Under the pieces are notes generated by a model. That model ran no database searches, had not been told where the DNA came from, and saw only the letters and a list, made by a program, of their open reading frames with translations. A DNA stretch of 64,000 nucleotides from Streptomyces sp. TBY4 (lineage in GTDB: Bacteria > Actinomycetota > Actinomycetes > Streptomycetales > Streptomycetaceae): assembly GCF_024213195.1 (NCBI RefSeq), contig NZ_JANAVF010000005.1:410542-474541 (forward strand), given 5' to 3'. The position numbers and the translations under genes are program-made. Positions within the stretch are counted from its first letter, which is position 1. Each line of letters begins with the position of its first letter. Below, piece after piece: positions 46,065-55,707 of this stretch.

Positions 46065-46382
46065 CTCCGATCGTGGCTTGAGGCTTCTTGCAGGGGTGGA
46101 CCATAGCCAAGAACCGCCCCCCGACAGGTCCGGTAACGGGAGAATCCAAGCGTTCGGGGGAACGCGGACGAACGCCGGCGAACACAGGCGATCACCGTCC
46201 CGTACGCATGATTTCGGTCAGCCGATTGATTTCGGCCAATCCTCGACGTGTCCGGCGAAGTCGCGTCATACCCCGGCACTTCGGCGCTCTCTCCGGGTGC
46301 GGGCCGCTCGAAGGCCCCGCGCACCGCCCGAACGAACACGCACCCGAACACGCACCGCACCCCGTACCGAAGTGAGGCCGCC
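46065..46382. other. Divergent promoter region upstream of ssgG, no gene
   Basis: No coding frame is credible. It carries likely promoters for the RDD gene and ssgG; AT-richer patches occur at ~46195-46250, but no specific -10/-35 pair is convincing. Confidence 0.55.
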
Positions 46383-46862
46383 ATGCACCACCCCGTCGTC
46401 GAGCGCGAGCTGGAACTCAAGCTGGTCCTGTCCCCCGAGCGCAGCGTCCCCGTCCCCGCGCGGCTGCTGTACCTGACGGACGACCCGTACGCCGTGCACA
46501 TCACCTTCCACACCGGCTCCAGCACCCCGGTCAACTGGACCTTCGCCCGCGAGCTGCTGGTCGAGGGGGTGTTCCGCCCGTGCGGCCACGGCGACGTGCG
46601 GATCTGGCCCACGAAGGTCGGCCAGCAGGCCGTCCTGTGCATGGCGCTCAGCTCGCCCGACGGCGACGCCCTGCTGGAGGCCCCCGCCGTGTCGGTGTCG
46701 GCCTGGCTGGAGCGGACCCTGCGGATCGTGCCGCCCGGCACCGAGGCCGACCGGCTCGGCCTGGACGAGGCCCTAGCCGAGCTGCTCGCCCCGACGCCGG
46801 CCGACGAGCTGTGGATGCGCGACCCGTGGCCGTCGGACGAGTCGGCCGAGGGGGACCTGTGA
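46383..46862 (+). CDS. ssgG: SsgA-like sporulation protein
   Basis: 159-aa SALP, controlling cell-division and cell-wall sites during sporulation in Streptomyces. Family marks: VVERELELKLVLSPERSVPVPARLLYLTDDPYAVHITFH, TPVNWTFARELLVEGVF and GDVRIWPTKVGQQAVLCMALSSPDGDALLEAP. Assigned as ssgG because of gene order (next to a FAD oxidase and TPR/hppD cluster) that I recall for SCO2924; symbol is by synteny, not by unique motif. Ends in a tandem repeat (see 46848). Confidence 0.87.
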   Translation: MHHPVVERELELKLVLSPERSVPVPARLLYLTDDPYAVHITFHTGSSTPVNWTFARELLVEGVFRPCGHGDVRIWPTKVGQQAVLCMALSSPDGDALLEAPAVSVSAWLERTLRIVPPGTEADRLGLDEALAELLAPTPADELWMRDPWPSDESAEGDL

Positions 46863-46898
46863 CGGAGGGGGGACCTGTGACCGAGGGGGGCCTGTGAC
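46848..46898. repeat. Tandem repeat at the ssgG stop codon
   Basis: Three ~17-18 bp units, each GGGGGACCTGTGAC-like and each containing an in-frame TGA, span the ssgG stop and reach the FAD oxidase stop at 46899. Replication slippage at the gene end is the simple reading; only the first copy of TGA is needed. Confidence 0.7.
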
Positions 46899-48293
46899 TC
46901 AGAAGAGCTTGCCCGGGTTGAGCAGTCCCTCCGGGTCGAAGGCCTGTTTGACGGCGCGCTGCATCTCCAGCCCCACCGGGCCGAGTTCGCGGGCGAGCCA
47001 CTCCTTCTTCAGGACGCCGACCCCGTGCTCCCCCGTGATGGTCCCGCCCAGTTCGAGCCCCAGCGCCATGATCTCCTCGAAGGAGGCGCGGGCCCGCCGC
47101 GCCTCGTCCTCGTCGGCGGGGTCGAAGCAGACGATGGGGTGGGTGTTGCCGTCGCCGGCGTGCGCGCAGACCCCGATGAGCAGGTCGTGCGTACGGGCGA
47201 TGGCGGCGGTCCCGTCCAGCATCTCGGCGAGCCGGGTGCGCGGTACGCACACGTCGTCGATCATCGTCGCGGGTCGCAGGGCCTCCAGGGCGGGCAGGGC
47301 CATCCGCCGGGCCTGGAGCAGCAGTTCGGACTCCGCCGCGTCCTCGGCCGGTACGACGGCACTCGCCCCGGCGGCGGTGCACAGCTCCCCCACCGCGGCC
47401 AGGTCCTCGGGGGCGTGCGGGGTGTCGAAGGCGGCGAGCAGCAGGGCCTCGGTGGTCTCCGGAAGCCCCATCTTCCCGAGCGCGTTGACGGCGCGGACGG
47501 TCGTACGGTCCATCAGTTCGAGCAGCGAGGGCGTCAGACCGGCCTCCATGACGGCGCAGACGGCTGCGCAGGCGGCCGCGGCGGAGGGGAACTCGGCGGC
47601 CAGCGCGAGTTGGCGGGGCGGGGCCGGGCGCAGGGCGAGGACGGCCCGGACGACGACGCCGAGGCTGCCCTCGGAGCCGACGAACAGGCGGGTGAGGTCG
47701 TACCCCGCGACGCCCTTGGCGGTGCGGCGGCCGGTCCGCAGGAGCCGGCCGTCGGCGAGGACCACGTCGAGGCCGAGGACGTACTCGGCGGTGACCCCGT
47801 ACTTGACGCAGCACAGACCGCCGGCGGCGGTGCCGATGTTCCCGCCGATGGTGCACTGCTCCCAGCTGGAGGGGTCCGGCGGGTAGTGGAGGCCGCGCTC
47901 GGCGACGGCGCGCGAGAGGACGGCGTTGACGACGCCCGGTTCGACGACGGCGATCCGGTCGACGGTGTCGATCTCCAGGATCCGGTCCATCTTGACGAGG
48001 GACAGCACGATGCAGCCGTCGGAGGCGTTGGCCGCGCCCGACAGGCCCGTGCGGGCACCCTGCGGGACGACGGGGACGCGCAGCGCGTGGGCGGTGCGCA
48101 GGACGTGCTGGACCTGTTCGACGGTCCGGGGCAGGACCACCGCGGCCGGGGTGCCGGCGGCGCAGAAGCTCGCCATGTCGGTGGCGTAGGAGGCGGTCAC
48201 CTGGGGGTCCGTCAGCAGGGCCTCGGGCGGGAGGCCTTCCAGGAGCAGCGTGCGGAGCTCGCTTGAAACGTCGTCGCCCATGTCGTCATCCAT
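46899..48293 (-). CDS. FAD-linked oxidase (GlcD/FAD-binding type 4)
   Basis: 464 aa. Family fold: LPRTVEQVQHVLRTAHALRVPVVPQGARTGLSGAANASDG (FAD pyrophosphate site), EPGVVNAVLSRAVAERGLHYPPDPSS, GGNIGTAAGGLCCVKYGVTAEYVLGLDVVLADGRLLRTG, and C-terminal HAGDGNTHP with GGTITGEHGVGVLKKEWL. Similar to glycolate/D-lactate oxidase subunits; substrate is a 2-hydroxyacid by family. Starts at the first ATG of a run (48293); ATG at 48281 is also possible. No ribosome site seen. Confidence 0.9.
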   Translation of the reverse strand: MDDDMGDDVSSELRTLLLEGLPPEALLTDPQVTASYATDMASFCAAGTPAAVVLPRTVEQVQHVLRTAHALRVPVVPQGARTGLSGAANASDGCIVLSLVKMDRILEIDTVDRIAVVEPGVVNAVLSRAVAERGLHYPPDPSSWEQCTIGGNIGTAAGGLCCVKYGVTAEYVLGLDVVLADGRLLRTGRRTAKGVAGYDLTRLFVGSEGSLGVVVRAVLALRPAPPRQLALAAEFPSAAAACAAVCAVMEAGLTPSLLELMDRTTVRAVNALGKMGLPETTEALLLAAFDTPHAPEDLAAVGELCTAAGASAVVPAEDAAESELLLQARRMALPALEALRPATMIDDVCVPRTRLAEMLDGTAAIARTHDLLIGVCAHAGDGNTHPIVCFDPADEDEARRARASFEEIMALGLELGGTITGEHGVGVLKKEWLARELGPVGLEMQRAVKQAFDPEGLLNPGKLF

Positions 48294-48389
48294 GGGGCCA
48301 GCGTGGCAGCCGGGGCCATCGGTGTGAACACGGCCGCGACGCCCTTCGGACACCTCGGCGGGCTCTTCATATTGACGCACAGTGACTTC

Positions 48390-49904
48390 ATGGACCCTTT
48401 GCGCGACGCATCCGCCTCCCTGGAGAGGCAGGAGAGGCACCAGCAGGCTGCCCCGCCCGTGACCTTCACCGGCCGCAAGACGCTCGTGGCGGCGGCGGCC
48501 CTGGTGGTCCTGATCGCCGGGGCCCTGCTGATCCGGCCGGCCCGCACGGGCGACGACGCGCGCCCGCCGGGGCCCAGCGAGCGGGCCCGGGCGGCGGTCG
48601 GCATGGGTGCGCCGGTGGCGGCGGTGGACCTGGTGGCGCTGGTCGCGGACCGGGAGAAGTGGGTCGCGGAGCACCGGGACGACGAGGGCTCGTGGGCGGT
48701 GCTGGGATCGGCGTACCTGGAGCAGGCGCGCCGGACGGCCGATCCGGCCTGGTACCCGAAGGCGGAGGGCGCCCTGAAGCGCTCGCTGGAGCTGCGCCCT
48801 GCCGAGAAGGGCAACTTCGACGCGATGACGGGCATGGGCACGCTGGCCAACGCCCGGCGGGACTTCGGGACCGGGAAGAAGTGGGGCGAGCTCGTACGGG
48901 CGCAGGAGCCGAAGCGGTGGACGGCGTACCCGGTGCTCGTGGACGCGTACACCGGCCTCGGGGAGTACAAGGCGGCGCAGGCCGCGATGGAGCGCCTGGT
49001 GGAGCTGCGGCCGGGGCTGGCGGCCTTCATGAAGGCCTCCCAGGTGTACCGCGACCGGGGCTGGCGCGAGGACGCGGCGATGTCCATGGAGCACGCGGGC
49101 GGCGCGGCGAAGGCCCCGGCGGAGAAGGGGTACGTGCTGTTCCGGCTCGGGGAGCTGGCGTGGGAGCGCGGCGACCACACGGAGGCGCTGAAGCAGTACG
49201 AGGCGGCGCTGCGCACCGATCCGGGCCAGGCGGGCGCGCTGGGCGGGCGGGCGCGGGTGCTGGCGGCGCTGGGCCGGGGCGGGGAGGCGGTACGGGACTA
49301 CCGGCTGGCGCTGGGGCGGGCCGCGGTGCCGGCGCTGGCGCTGGAACTGGGCGAGCTGCTGGAGTCCCTGGGCCGGGGCGACGAGGCGAAGGCGGTGTAC
49401 GACGGGCTCCCGGCGCAGGCCGCCCGGACCGGGGTGAACGAGGAGGTCCTGCTGGGCCGGTTCGAGGCGGACCACGGCGACCCGACGGCGGCGGTGCGCC
49501 GCCTGACGGCGGAGTGGTCGCGGCACAAGAGCGTGCAGGTCGCGGACGCGCTGGGGTGGGCGCTGCACAAGTCGGGCGATGACGTGGCGGCGCTGGAGTA
49601 CGCGAAGAAGGCCACGGAGCAGGGTGTGCGGCTCGCGGACTTCGCGTACCACCGGGGGCTGATCGAGCGGGGCCTCGGCGATGACGCGGCGGCGCGGCGG
49701 CACCTGGAGGAGGCCCTGCGGACGAATCCGCGGTTCTCGCCGGTGCGGGCGCCGCTGGCGAAGGAGGCCCTGGCGGCGATCGGCAAGCCCCCGGCGGGCG
49801 GCCCGGAGAACATGCAGCCCACCAAGCCGTGGGTGGCCCCCGAACTCCCGAAGGCGAAGCCTTCCCCGAAGCCGAAGCCGAAGCCGTCCCCGTCGGGCCG
49901 CTGA
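48390..49904 (+). CDS. Membrane-anchored TPR protein
   Basis: 504 aa. One membrane helix (~33-51, VAAAALVVLIAGALLI), then TPR-like repeats: SWAVLGSAYLEQARRT, YPVLVDAYTGLGEYKAAQAAMERLVELRP, VLFRLGELAWERGDHTEALKQYEAALRTDPGQAGALGGRARVLAALGR, and so on to HLEEALRTNPRFSPVR. Pro/Lys-rich C-terminus ends KPKPSPSGR. Start at 48390; an earlier frame is open to 48303. Function: protein-protein interaction; partner unknown. Convergent with hppD. Confidence 0.85.
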   Translation: MDPLRDASASLERQERHQQAAPPVTFTGRKTLVAAAALVVLIAGALLIRPARTGDDARPPGPSERARAAVGMGAPVAAVDLVALVADREKWVAEHRDDEGSWAVLGSAYLEQARRTADPAWYPKAEGALKRSLELRPAEKGNFDAMTGMGTLANARRDFGTGKKWGELVRAQEPKRWTAYPVLVDAYTGLGEYKAAQAAMERLVELRPGLAAFMKASQVYRDRGWREDAAMSMEHAGGAAKAPAEKGYVLFRLGELAWERGDHTEALKQYEAALRTDPGQAGALGGRARVLAALGRGGEAVRDYRLALGRAAVPALALELGELLESLGRGDEAKAVYDGLPAQAARTGVNEEVLLGRFEADHGDPTAAVRRLTAEWSRHKSVQVADALGWALHKSGDDVAALEYAKKATEQGVRLADFAYHRGLIERGLGDDAAARRHLEEALRTNPRFSPVRAPLAKEALAAIGKPPAGGPENMQPTKPWVAPELPKAKPSPKPKPKPSPSGR

Positions 49905-49930
49905 GCCGGGACAGGGCACCGCTGCGCGGA

Positions 49931-49964
49931 CCCGCGCCTCAAACGCCGGCGTTTGAGGCGCGGG
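49931..49964. terminator. Convergent terminator (17-bp perfect palindrome)
   Basis: A perfect 34-bp palindrome: arms CCCGCGCCTCAAACGCC and GGCGTTTGAGGCGCGGG with no loop bases beyond the centre. It contains the CGTTTGAGG word of the dispersed repeat and is followed by a GGGGTCCGGGGCGGAGCCCC hairpin. Lies between the TPR and hppD stops. Confidence 0.8.
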
Positions 49965-50024
49965 GTCCGGGGCGGAGCCCCGGGAGCGGGCCCGCAGGGC
50001 CCCCACCCCGGTTCCCGCAACCCG

Positions 50025-51246
<1,222 letters not shown>

Positions 51247-51309
51247 CAGCCCACCATGGCTGGAATATCTGTGCACTATGACCACCGACCGACCGCCCCG
51301 GAGGCACCC

Positions 51310-51780
51310 ATGGGAATCGACGAACTCGACGGCCGGCTCATCGTCCTGCTCGCCCGGGAGCCCCGGATCGGGGTCCTGGAGGTCTCGCGCCGGCTCGGCG
51401 TGGCGCGCGGTACCGCGCAGGCCCGGCTGGACCGGCTTCAGTCGAACGGAGTCATCCGGGGGTTCGGTCCCCAGGTGGATCCGGCGGCCCTGGGGTACCC
51501 GGTGACGGCCTTCGCCACGCTGGAGATCAAGCAGGGCCAAGGGGCGGACGTACGGGCCCACTTGGACGGGGTGCCGGAGGTGCTGGAGCTGCACACGACG
51601 ACCGGGCACGGGGACATGCTGTGCCGGCTCGTGGCCCGGTCCAACGCCGATCTCCAGCGGGTGATCGACCGGGTTGTCGCGTTTGATGGGATTGTTCGTG
51701 CTTCGACGGCGATTGTGATGGAAAACCCCGTACCCTTGCGGATCATCCCCCTGGTCGAACAGGCGGCCGAAGACGACTGA
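51310..51780 (+). CDS. Lrp/AsnC-family transcriptional regulator
   Basis: 156 aa. Winged helix at the N-terminus (IDELDGRLIVLLAREPRIGVLEVSRRLGVARGTAQARLDRLQSNGVI) then the RAM/AsnC ligand-binding domain (LGYPVTAFATLEIKQGQGADVRAHLDGVPEVLELHTTTGHGDMLCRLVARS). Start chosen at 51310 (GGAGG, 5 nt). It probably controls hppD in response to tyrosine or 4-hydroxyphenylpyruvate; inference from divergence. Not overlapping the downstream ABC operon (21 bp). Confidence 0.9.
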   Translation: MGIDELDGRLIVLLAREPRIGVLEVSRRLGVARGTAQARLDRLQSNGVIRGFGPQVDPAALGYPVTAFATLEIKQGQGADVRAHLDGVPEVLELHTTTGHGDMLCRLVARSNADLQRVIDRVVAFDGIVRASTAIVMENPVPLRIIPLVEQAAEDD

Positions 51781-51801
51781 CGACGGATGAGGTGACGCGG
51801 C

Positions 51802-52449
51802 ATGAGCTTCTGGTCCTACCTGTCCAACCGCCACCAGCAGCTCCTCACCGACGCCTTCCAGCACGCCAGCGCCGTCTTCCAGTGCATGGTGATCGCGACC
51901 GCCCTCGGCGTCGCCATCGGCGTCCTCACCTACCGCAGCGGCTGGGCCGGGAACCTCGCGGTCACCTCCACCTCCACGGTGCTGACCGTCCCCTCCCTCG
52001 CCATGATCGGCCTGCTGATCCCGATCGTCGGCCTCGGCGTCGCGCCGACCGTGATCGCCCTGACGCTGTACGGGCTGCTGCCCATCGTCCGCAACTCCAT
52101 CGTGGGACTGCGCGGGGTGGACCCGGCCCTGGTCGACGCCGCCCGGGGCATCGGGATGTCGCGCACCGCCCAGCTGCTGAAGGTGGAGCTGCCGCTCGCC
52201 TGGCCGCCGATCCTGACCGGCATCCGGGTCTCCACGCAGATGCTGATGGGCATCGCGGCCATCGCCGCCTACGCCTCCGGGCCCGGCCTGGGCAACGAGA
52301 TCTTCCGCGGGATCGCCTCGCTCGGCAGCGCCAACGCCATCAACCAGGTCCTGGCCGGGACGCTCGGGGTCGTCGTCCTCGCCCTGCTCTTCGACGCCGC
52401 GTACGTCCTGCTCGGCCGTCTCACCATCCCGAGGGGAATCCGTGTCTGA
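51802..52449 (+). CDS. Compatible-solute ABC permease (OpuCB/ProW-like)
   Basis: 215 aa permease; BPD-transport-inner-membrane domain, with FQHASAVFQCMVIATALGVAIGVLTYR, VPSLAMIGLLIPIVGLGVAPTVIALTLYGLLPIVRNSIVGLRGVDPALVDAARGIGMS (EAA loop). Opens a four-gene operon for glycine betaine/choline/carnitine-type uptake. It overlaps the ATPase start by 8 nt. Confidence 0.92.
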   Translation: MSFWSYLSNRHQQLLTDAFQHASAVFQCMVIATALGVAIGVLTYRSGWAGNLAVTSTSTVLTVPSLAMIGLLIPIVGLGVAPTVIALTLYGLLPIVRNSIVGLRGVDPALVDAARGIGMSRTAQLLKVELPLAWPPILTGIRVSTQMLMGIAAIAAYASGPGLGNEIFRGIASLGSANAINQVLAGTLGVVVLALLFDAAYVLLGRLTIPRGIRV

Positions 52450-53716
52450 GCCGACGTCCGCGCCGACGACGAGCCCGCAGCCGGCCGTCACCTCCGGCGC
52501 CCCCATCCAGCTGGAGAACCTCACCAAGCGCTACCCCGGCAACCCCAACCCCTCCGTCGACGACGTCTCGATGGAGATCAAGGCGGGCGAGCTGGTGGTC
52601 TTCGTGGGCCCCTCCGGCTGCGGGAAGTCCACCACCCTCAAGATGATCAACCGGCTGATCGAGCCCAGCTCCGGCCGGATCCGCATCGGCGACGAGGACG
52701 TCACCGACATGGATCCGGTCAAACTGCGCCGCAAGATCGGGTACGCGATCCAGTCCTCCGGGCTCTTCCCGCACATGACGGTCGCCGAGAACATCGCCCT
52801 CGTCCCGAAGATGACCGGCTGGTCCAAGTCCCGCGTCAAGGACCGGGTGGAGGAGATGCTCGACCTGGTCGGCCTGGACCCGCGCGAGTTCCACGGCCGC
52901 TACCCCCGCCAGCTCTCCGGCGGCCAGCAGCAGCGCGTGGGCGTGGCCCGGGCGCTCGCCGCCGACCCGCCCGTCCTGCTGATGGACGAGCCCTTCGGCG
53001 CCGTCGACCCCATCACCCGCGACCACCTCCAGGACGAGCTGATCCGGCTCCAGCACGAGCTGCACAAGACGATCGTCTTCGTCACCCACGACTTCGACGA
53101 GGCCATCAAGCTGGGCGACCGGATCGCCGTCCTGCGCGAGCGCTCGCACATCGCCCAGTTCGACACCCCCGAGGCGATCCTCACCAACCCCGCCGACGAC
53201 TTCGTCTCCGGGTTCGTCGGCGCCGGGGCGGCCCTCAAACGGCTCAACCTCACCCGGGTGCGGGACGTGGAGATCGCCGAGTTCCCGACCGTGTCCGTGG
53301 ACGACCCGCTCCAGCAGATCTTCAGCACCCTGCGCGCCGGCCAGGGCAACGAGCTGTTGATGCTGGACCGGCGCGGCCGCCCGTACAAATGGCTGCGCCG
53401 CGGCGACCTGATGCGCGCCAAGGGCTCCCTGGCCCGGGCCGGCCAGCTCGTGCACGACACGGTGACCCGGGACGCGACCCTGCACGACGCCCTGGAGGCC
53501 GTGCTCACCGACAGCGGCGGCCGGGTGGCCGTCACCGGGCGGCGCGGCGAGTACATCGGGGTCGTGGACATGGAGACCCTGATGAACTCCGTGCACGAGA
53601 TGCTGGAGGCCGACCGGCTGACGGCCGCCGAGCACGCCCACGACCTGGAGGAGCTGCGCCACCACCGCGTCGAGCGGGACCTGGAGGGGCTCCGGGACGG
53701 CTCGGAGGGCTCATGA
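52442..53716 (+). CDS. Quaternary-amine ABC transporter ATPase with CBS domains
   Basis: 424 aa. Walker A GPSGCGKST, signature LSGGQQQRVGVARAL, Walker B VLLMDEPFGAVD. The C-terminal half (from ~270) has a CBS pair (FPTVSVDDPLQQIFSTLRAGQGNELLMLDRRG; VTRDATLHDALEAVLTDSGGRVAVTGRRGEYIGVVDMETLM) that usually senses ionic strength in OpuA/OpuC ATPases. GTG start overlaps the permease by 8 nt; the stop overlaps the second permease (ATGA). Confidence 0.95.
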   Translation: MSEPTSAPTTSPQPAVTSGAPIQLENLTKRYPGNPNPSVDDVSMEIKAGELVVFVGPSGCGKSTTLKMINRLIEPSSGRIRIGDEDVTDMDPVKLRRKIGYAIQSSGLFPHMTVAENIALVPKMTGWSKSRVKDRVEEMLDLVGLDPREFHGRYPRQLSGGQQQRVGVARALAADPPVLLMDEPFGAVDPITRDHLQDELIRLQHELHKTIVFVTHDFDEAIKLGDRIAVLRERSHIAQFDTPEAILTNPADDFVSGFVGAGAALKRLNLTRVRDVEIAEFPTVSVDDPLQQIFSTLRAGQGNELLMLDRRGRPYKWLRRGDLMRAKGSLARAGQLVHDTVTRDATLHDALEAVLTDSGGRVAVTGRRGEYIGVVDMETLMNSVHEMLEADRLTAAEHAHDLEELRHHRVERDLEGLRDGSEGS

Positions 53717-54579
53717 GCCCGCGCAACCCGGTCTCCCCCGAACGCCCGCCCGGCGAGCACGAGCTCAAGGGACACGTCTTCCGGGACCCCGGGGAGCCCG
53801 AGCCCGGCGAGGAGGTCATGGCCTCCACCGCGCCGCCCCGCCCCGGGCGCCGGCTCACCTGGGCCCGGCTGGTGACCCTGCCGATCGTGCTGGCGCTGGT
53901 GCTGCTGGCCACGTACCTGTGGATCACCAACGCCACCCTGGACACGATCGCCGAGAACTCCCTCAAGGACGGCAACGTCGAGCTGAGGCTGTGGCAGCAC
54001 GTCCGGCTCACCGCGATCTCCACCTTCTGGGTGCTGGTCATCGCGATCCCGCTCGGCATCGCCCTCACCCGCCGCGGCCTGCGCCGGGCCGCCCCGCTGG
54101 TCACCGCCGTCGCCAACATCGGCCAGGCCACCCCGGCCATCGGCCTGCTGGCGCTGCTGGTGATCTGGCTCGGCATCGGCCCCTCGACGGCGATCATCGG
54201 CATGGTCGCCTACGCCGTCCTGCCCGTGCTGTCCAACACCGTCGCGGGGCTGCGCGGGATCGACCCGCAGCTGGTGGAGGCCTCGCGCGGGATCGGGATG
54301 TCCTCGCTGGGGACCCTGATGAAGGTGGAACTGCCACTGGCCGTCCCGCTGATCCTGGCGGGCGTACGGACGGCCCTCGTCCTCAACGTCGGCACCGCGA
54401 CCCTGGCCACCTTCGGCGGCGGCGGGGGCCTCGGCGACCTCATCACCTCCGGGATCCAGACCCAGCGGATGCCCGTCCTGGTGCTGGGCTCGGTGCTGAC
54501 GGTGGTGCTGGCCCTGTTCGTGGACTGGCTGGCCTCACTGGCCGAGACGGTCCTGACCCCGCGCGGGCTGGAGGCGTAG
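53713..54579 (+). CDS. Compatible-solute ABC permease (second subunit)
   Basis: 288 aa. Hydrophilic N-terminus (1-45), a helix (LVTLPIVLALVLLATYLWI), then the permease domain with the EAA loop VEASRGIGMSSLGTLMKVELPLAVPLILAGVRTALVLN. Two permeases of this type are usual in OpuC. Start ATG overlaps the ATPase stop (4 nt) and the gene abuts the substrate-binding gene (its ATG begins at 54580). Confidence 0.93.
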   Translation: MSPRNPVSPERPPGEHELKGHVFRDPGEPEPGEEVMASTAPPRPGRRLTWARLVTLPIVLALVLLATYLWITNATLDTIAENSLKDGNVELRLWQHVRLTAISTFWVLVIAIPLGIALTRRGLRRAAPLVTAVANIGQATPAIGLLALLVIWLGIGPSTAIIGMVAYAVLPVLSNTVAGLRGIDPQLVEASRGIGMSSLGTLMKVELPLAVPLILAGVRTALVLNVGTATLATFGGGGGLGDLITSGIQTQRMPVLVLGSVLTVVLALFVDWLASLAETVLTPRGLEA

Positions 54580-55563
54580 ATGGGCAGGTTCGGCGTGAGG
54601 ACGACTGCGGCCTGCGCGGCCCTGCTGCCCCTGCTCGCGCTCTCCGGCTGCGGGCTCAAGAGCGGGTCCCCGATGGTGGACGACGTCGTACCGGGCTCGG
54701 TCGGCCAGGGGCAGCCCCTCAAGGGCGCCTCGCTCACGGTCACCTCGAAGAACTTCAGCGAGAACATCGTGCTCGGCCAGATGATCGGCCTGATCTTCAA
54801 GGCGGCCGGCGCGGAGGTGCTGGACCGCACCAACCTGCCCGGGTCGATCAGCGCCCGCGAGGCGGTCATCCAGGGCGACGCGGACGCGATGTACGAGTAC
54901 ACGGGCACGGCATGGATCACCTACCTCGGCAACGACAAGCCGATCACCGACCCGTACGCGCAGTGGGAGGCGGTGCGGGACGCGGACGTGAAGAACGGCG
55001 TGGCCTGGCTGCCGCCGTCCACGCTCAACAACACGTACACGCTGGCCATCAGCAAGAAGAACAACGCCAAGTACGGGCTGAAGACCATGTCGGACGTGGC
55101 GGAGCTGTCGCGGCGCGACCCCTCGGCGGTGACGGTCTGCGTGGAGAACGAGTTCGCCTCGCGGGAGGACGGGCTGCCGGGGATGGAGAAGGCGTACGGG
55201 ATGAACATCCCGGCGGGCAACGTCATGAAGATGGACGCCGGGATCATCTACACGCAGGTCTCCAAGTCCGATTCCTGCCTGCTGGGCGAGGCCTTCACCA
55301 CGGACGGCCGGATCAAGGCCATGGACCTGGACACCCTCGTGGACGACCGGCACTTCTTCCCCAACTACAACGCGGCGCCGGAGCTGCACGCGAAGACCCT
55401 GGAGAAGTACCCGGAGATCGCCGGCCTCCTGGACCCCCTGTCGAAGCGGCTGACGACGGAGACGGCGCAGCGGCTCAACGCGCTGGTGGACGTGGAGGGG
55501 CGGGATCCGCACGGGGTGGCGAAGGAATGGCTGGTGGCGGAGGGGTTCATCAAGGAGGGCTGA
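54580..55563 (+). CDS. Glycine betaine/choline-type substrate-binding lipoprotein (OpuCC)
   Basis: 327 aa; lipobox LSGC (Cys24) then ProX/OpuAC fold: ASLTVTSKNFSENIVLGQMIGLIFKAAGAEVLDRTNLPGSISAREAVIQGDADAMYEYTGTAWITYLG. It ends in GVAKEWLVAEGFIKEG. Last gene of the operon. Uptake of osmoprotectants by family; osmotic control likely through the CBS ATPase and not visible in DNA. Confidence 0.94.
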   Translation: MGRFGVRTTAACAALLPLLALSGCGLKSGSPMVDDVVPGSVGQGQPLKGASLTVTSKNFSENIVLGQMIGLIFKAAGAEVLDRTNLPGSISAREAVIQGDADAMYEYTGTAWITYLGNDKPITDPYAQWEAVRDADVKNGVAWLPPSTLNNTYTLAISKKNNAKYGLKTMSDVAELSRRDPSAVTVCVENEFASREDGLPGMEKAYGMNIPAGNVMKMDAGIIYTQVSKSDSCLLGEAFTTDGRIKAMDLDTLVDDRHFFPNYNAAPELHAKTLEKYPEIAGLLDPLSKRLTTETAQRLNALVDVEGRDPHGVAKEWLVAEGFIKEG

Positions 55564-55570
55564 GGTCCGG

Positions 55571-55625
55571 CCGAGTCCGGGCCGAGTCCGGGCCGACTCC
55601 GGGCGGACTCCGGGCCGACTCCGGG
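55571..55625. repeat. 11-bp tandem repeat after the compatible-solute operon
   Basis: Five tandem copies of CCGAGTCCGGG with variants CCGACTCCGGG and CGGACTCCGGG. Could be a slippage tract or a degenerate transcription terminator; the spacing to the next promoter is 30 bp. Confidence 0.75.
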
Positions 55626-55657
55626 ACGAGTTCCAAAGAAATGGATGCAAAGAAGTA

Positions 55658-55701
55658 GTTGCAAAGAAACCCTTGCACAGAGTCCTTTGCAACTCTACTG
55701 T
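55658..55701 (+). promoter_or_regulatory. Promoter of the HTH regulator with TTGCAAAG repeats
   Basis: An inverted repeat GTTGCAAAG (55658) ... CTTTGCAAC (55685), with extra TGCAAAG copies at ~55645, flanks TTGCAC (55673-55678) and TACTGT (55696-55701), a 17-bp spacing. The ATG at 55708 follows the -10 by six bases, so a leaderless transcript is predicted. Self-regulation by the encoded helix-turn-helix protein through the inverted repeat is likely. Confidence 0.65.
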
Positions 55702-55707
55702 TGAGGC

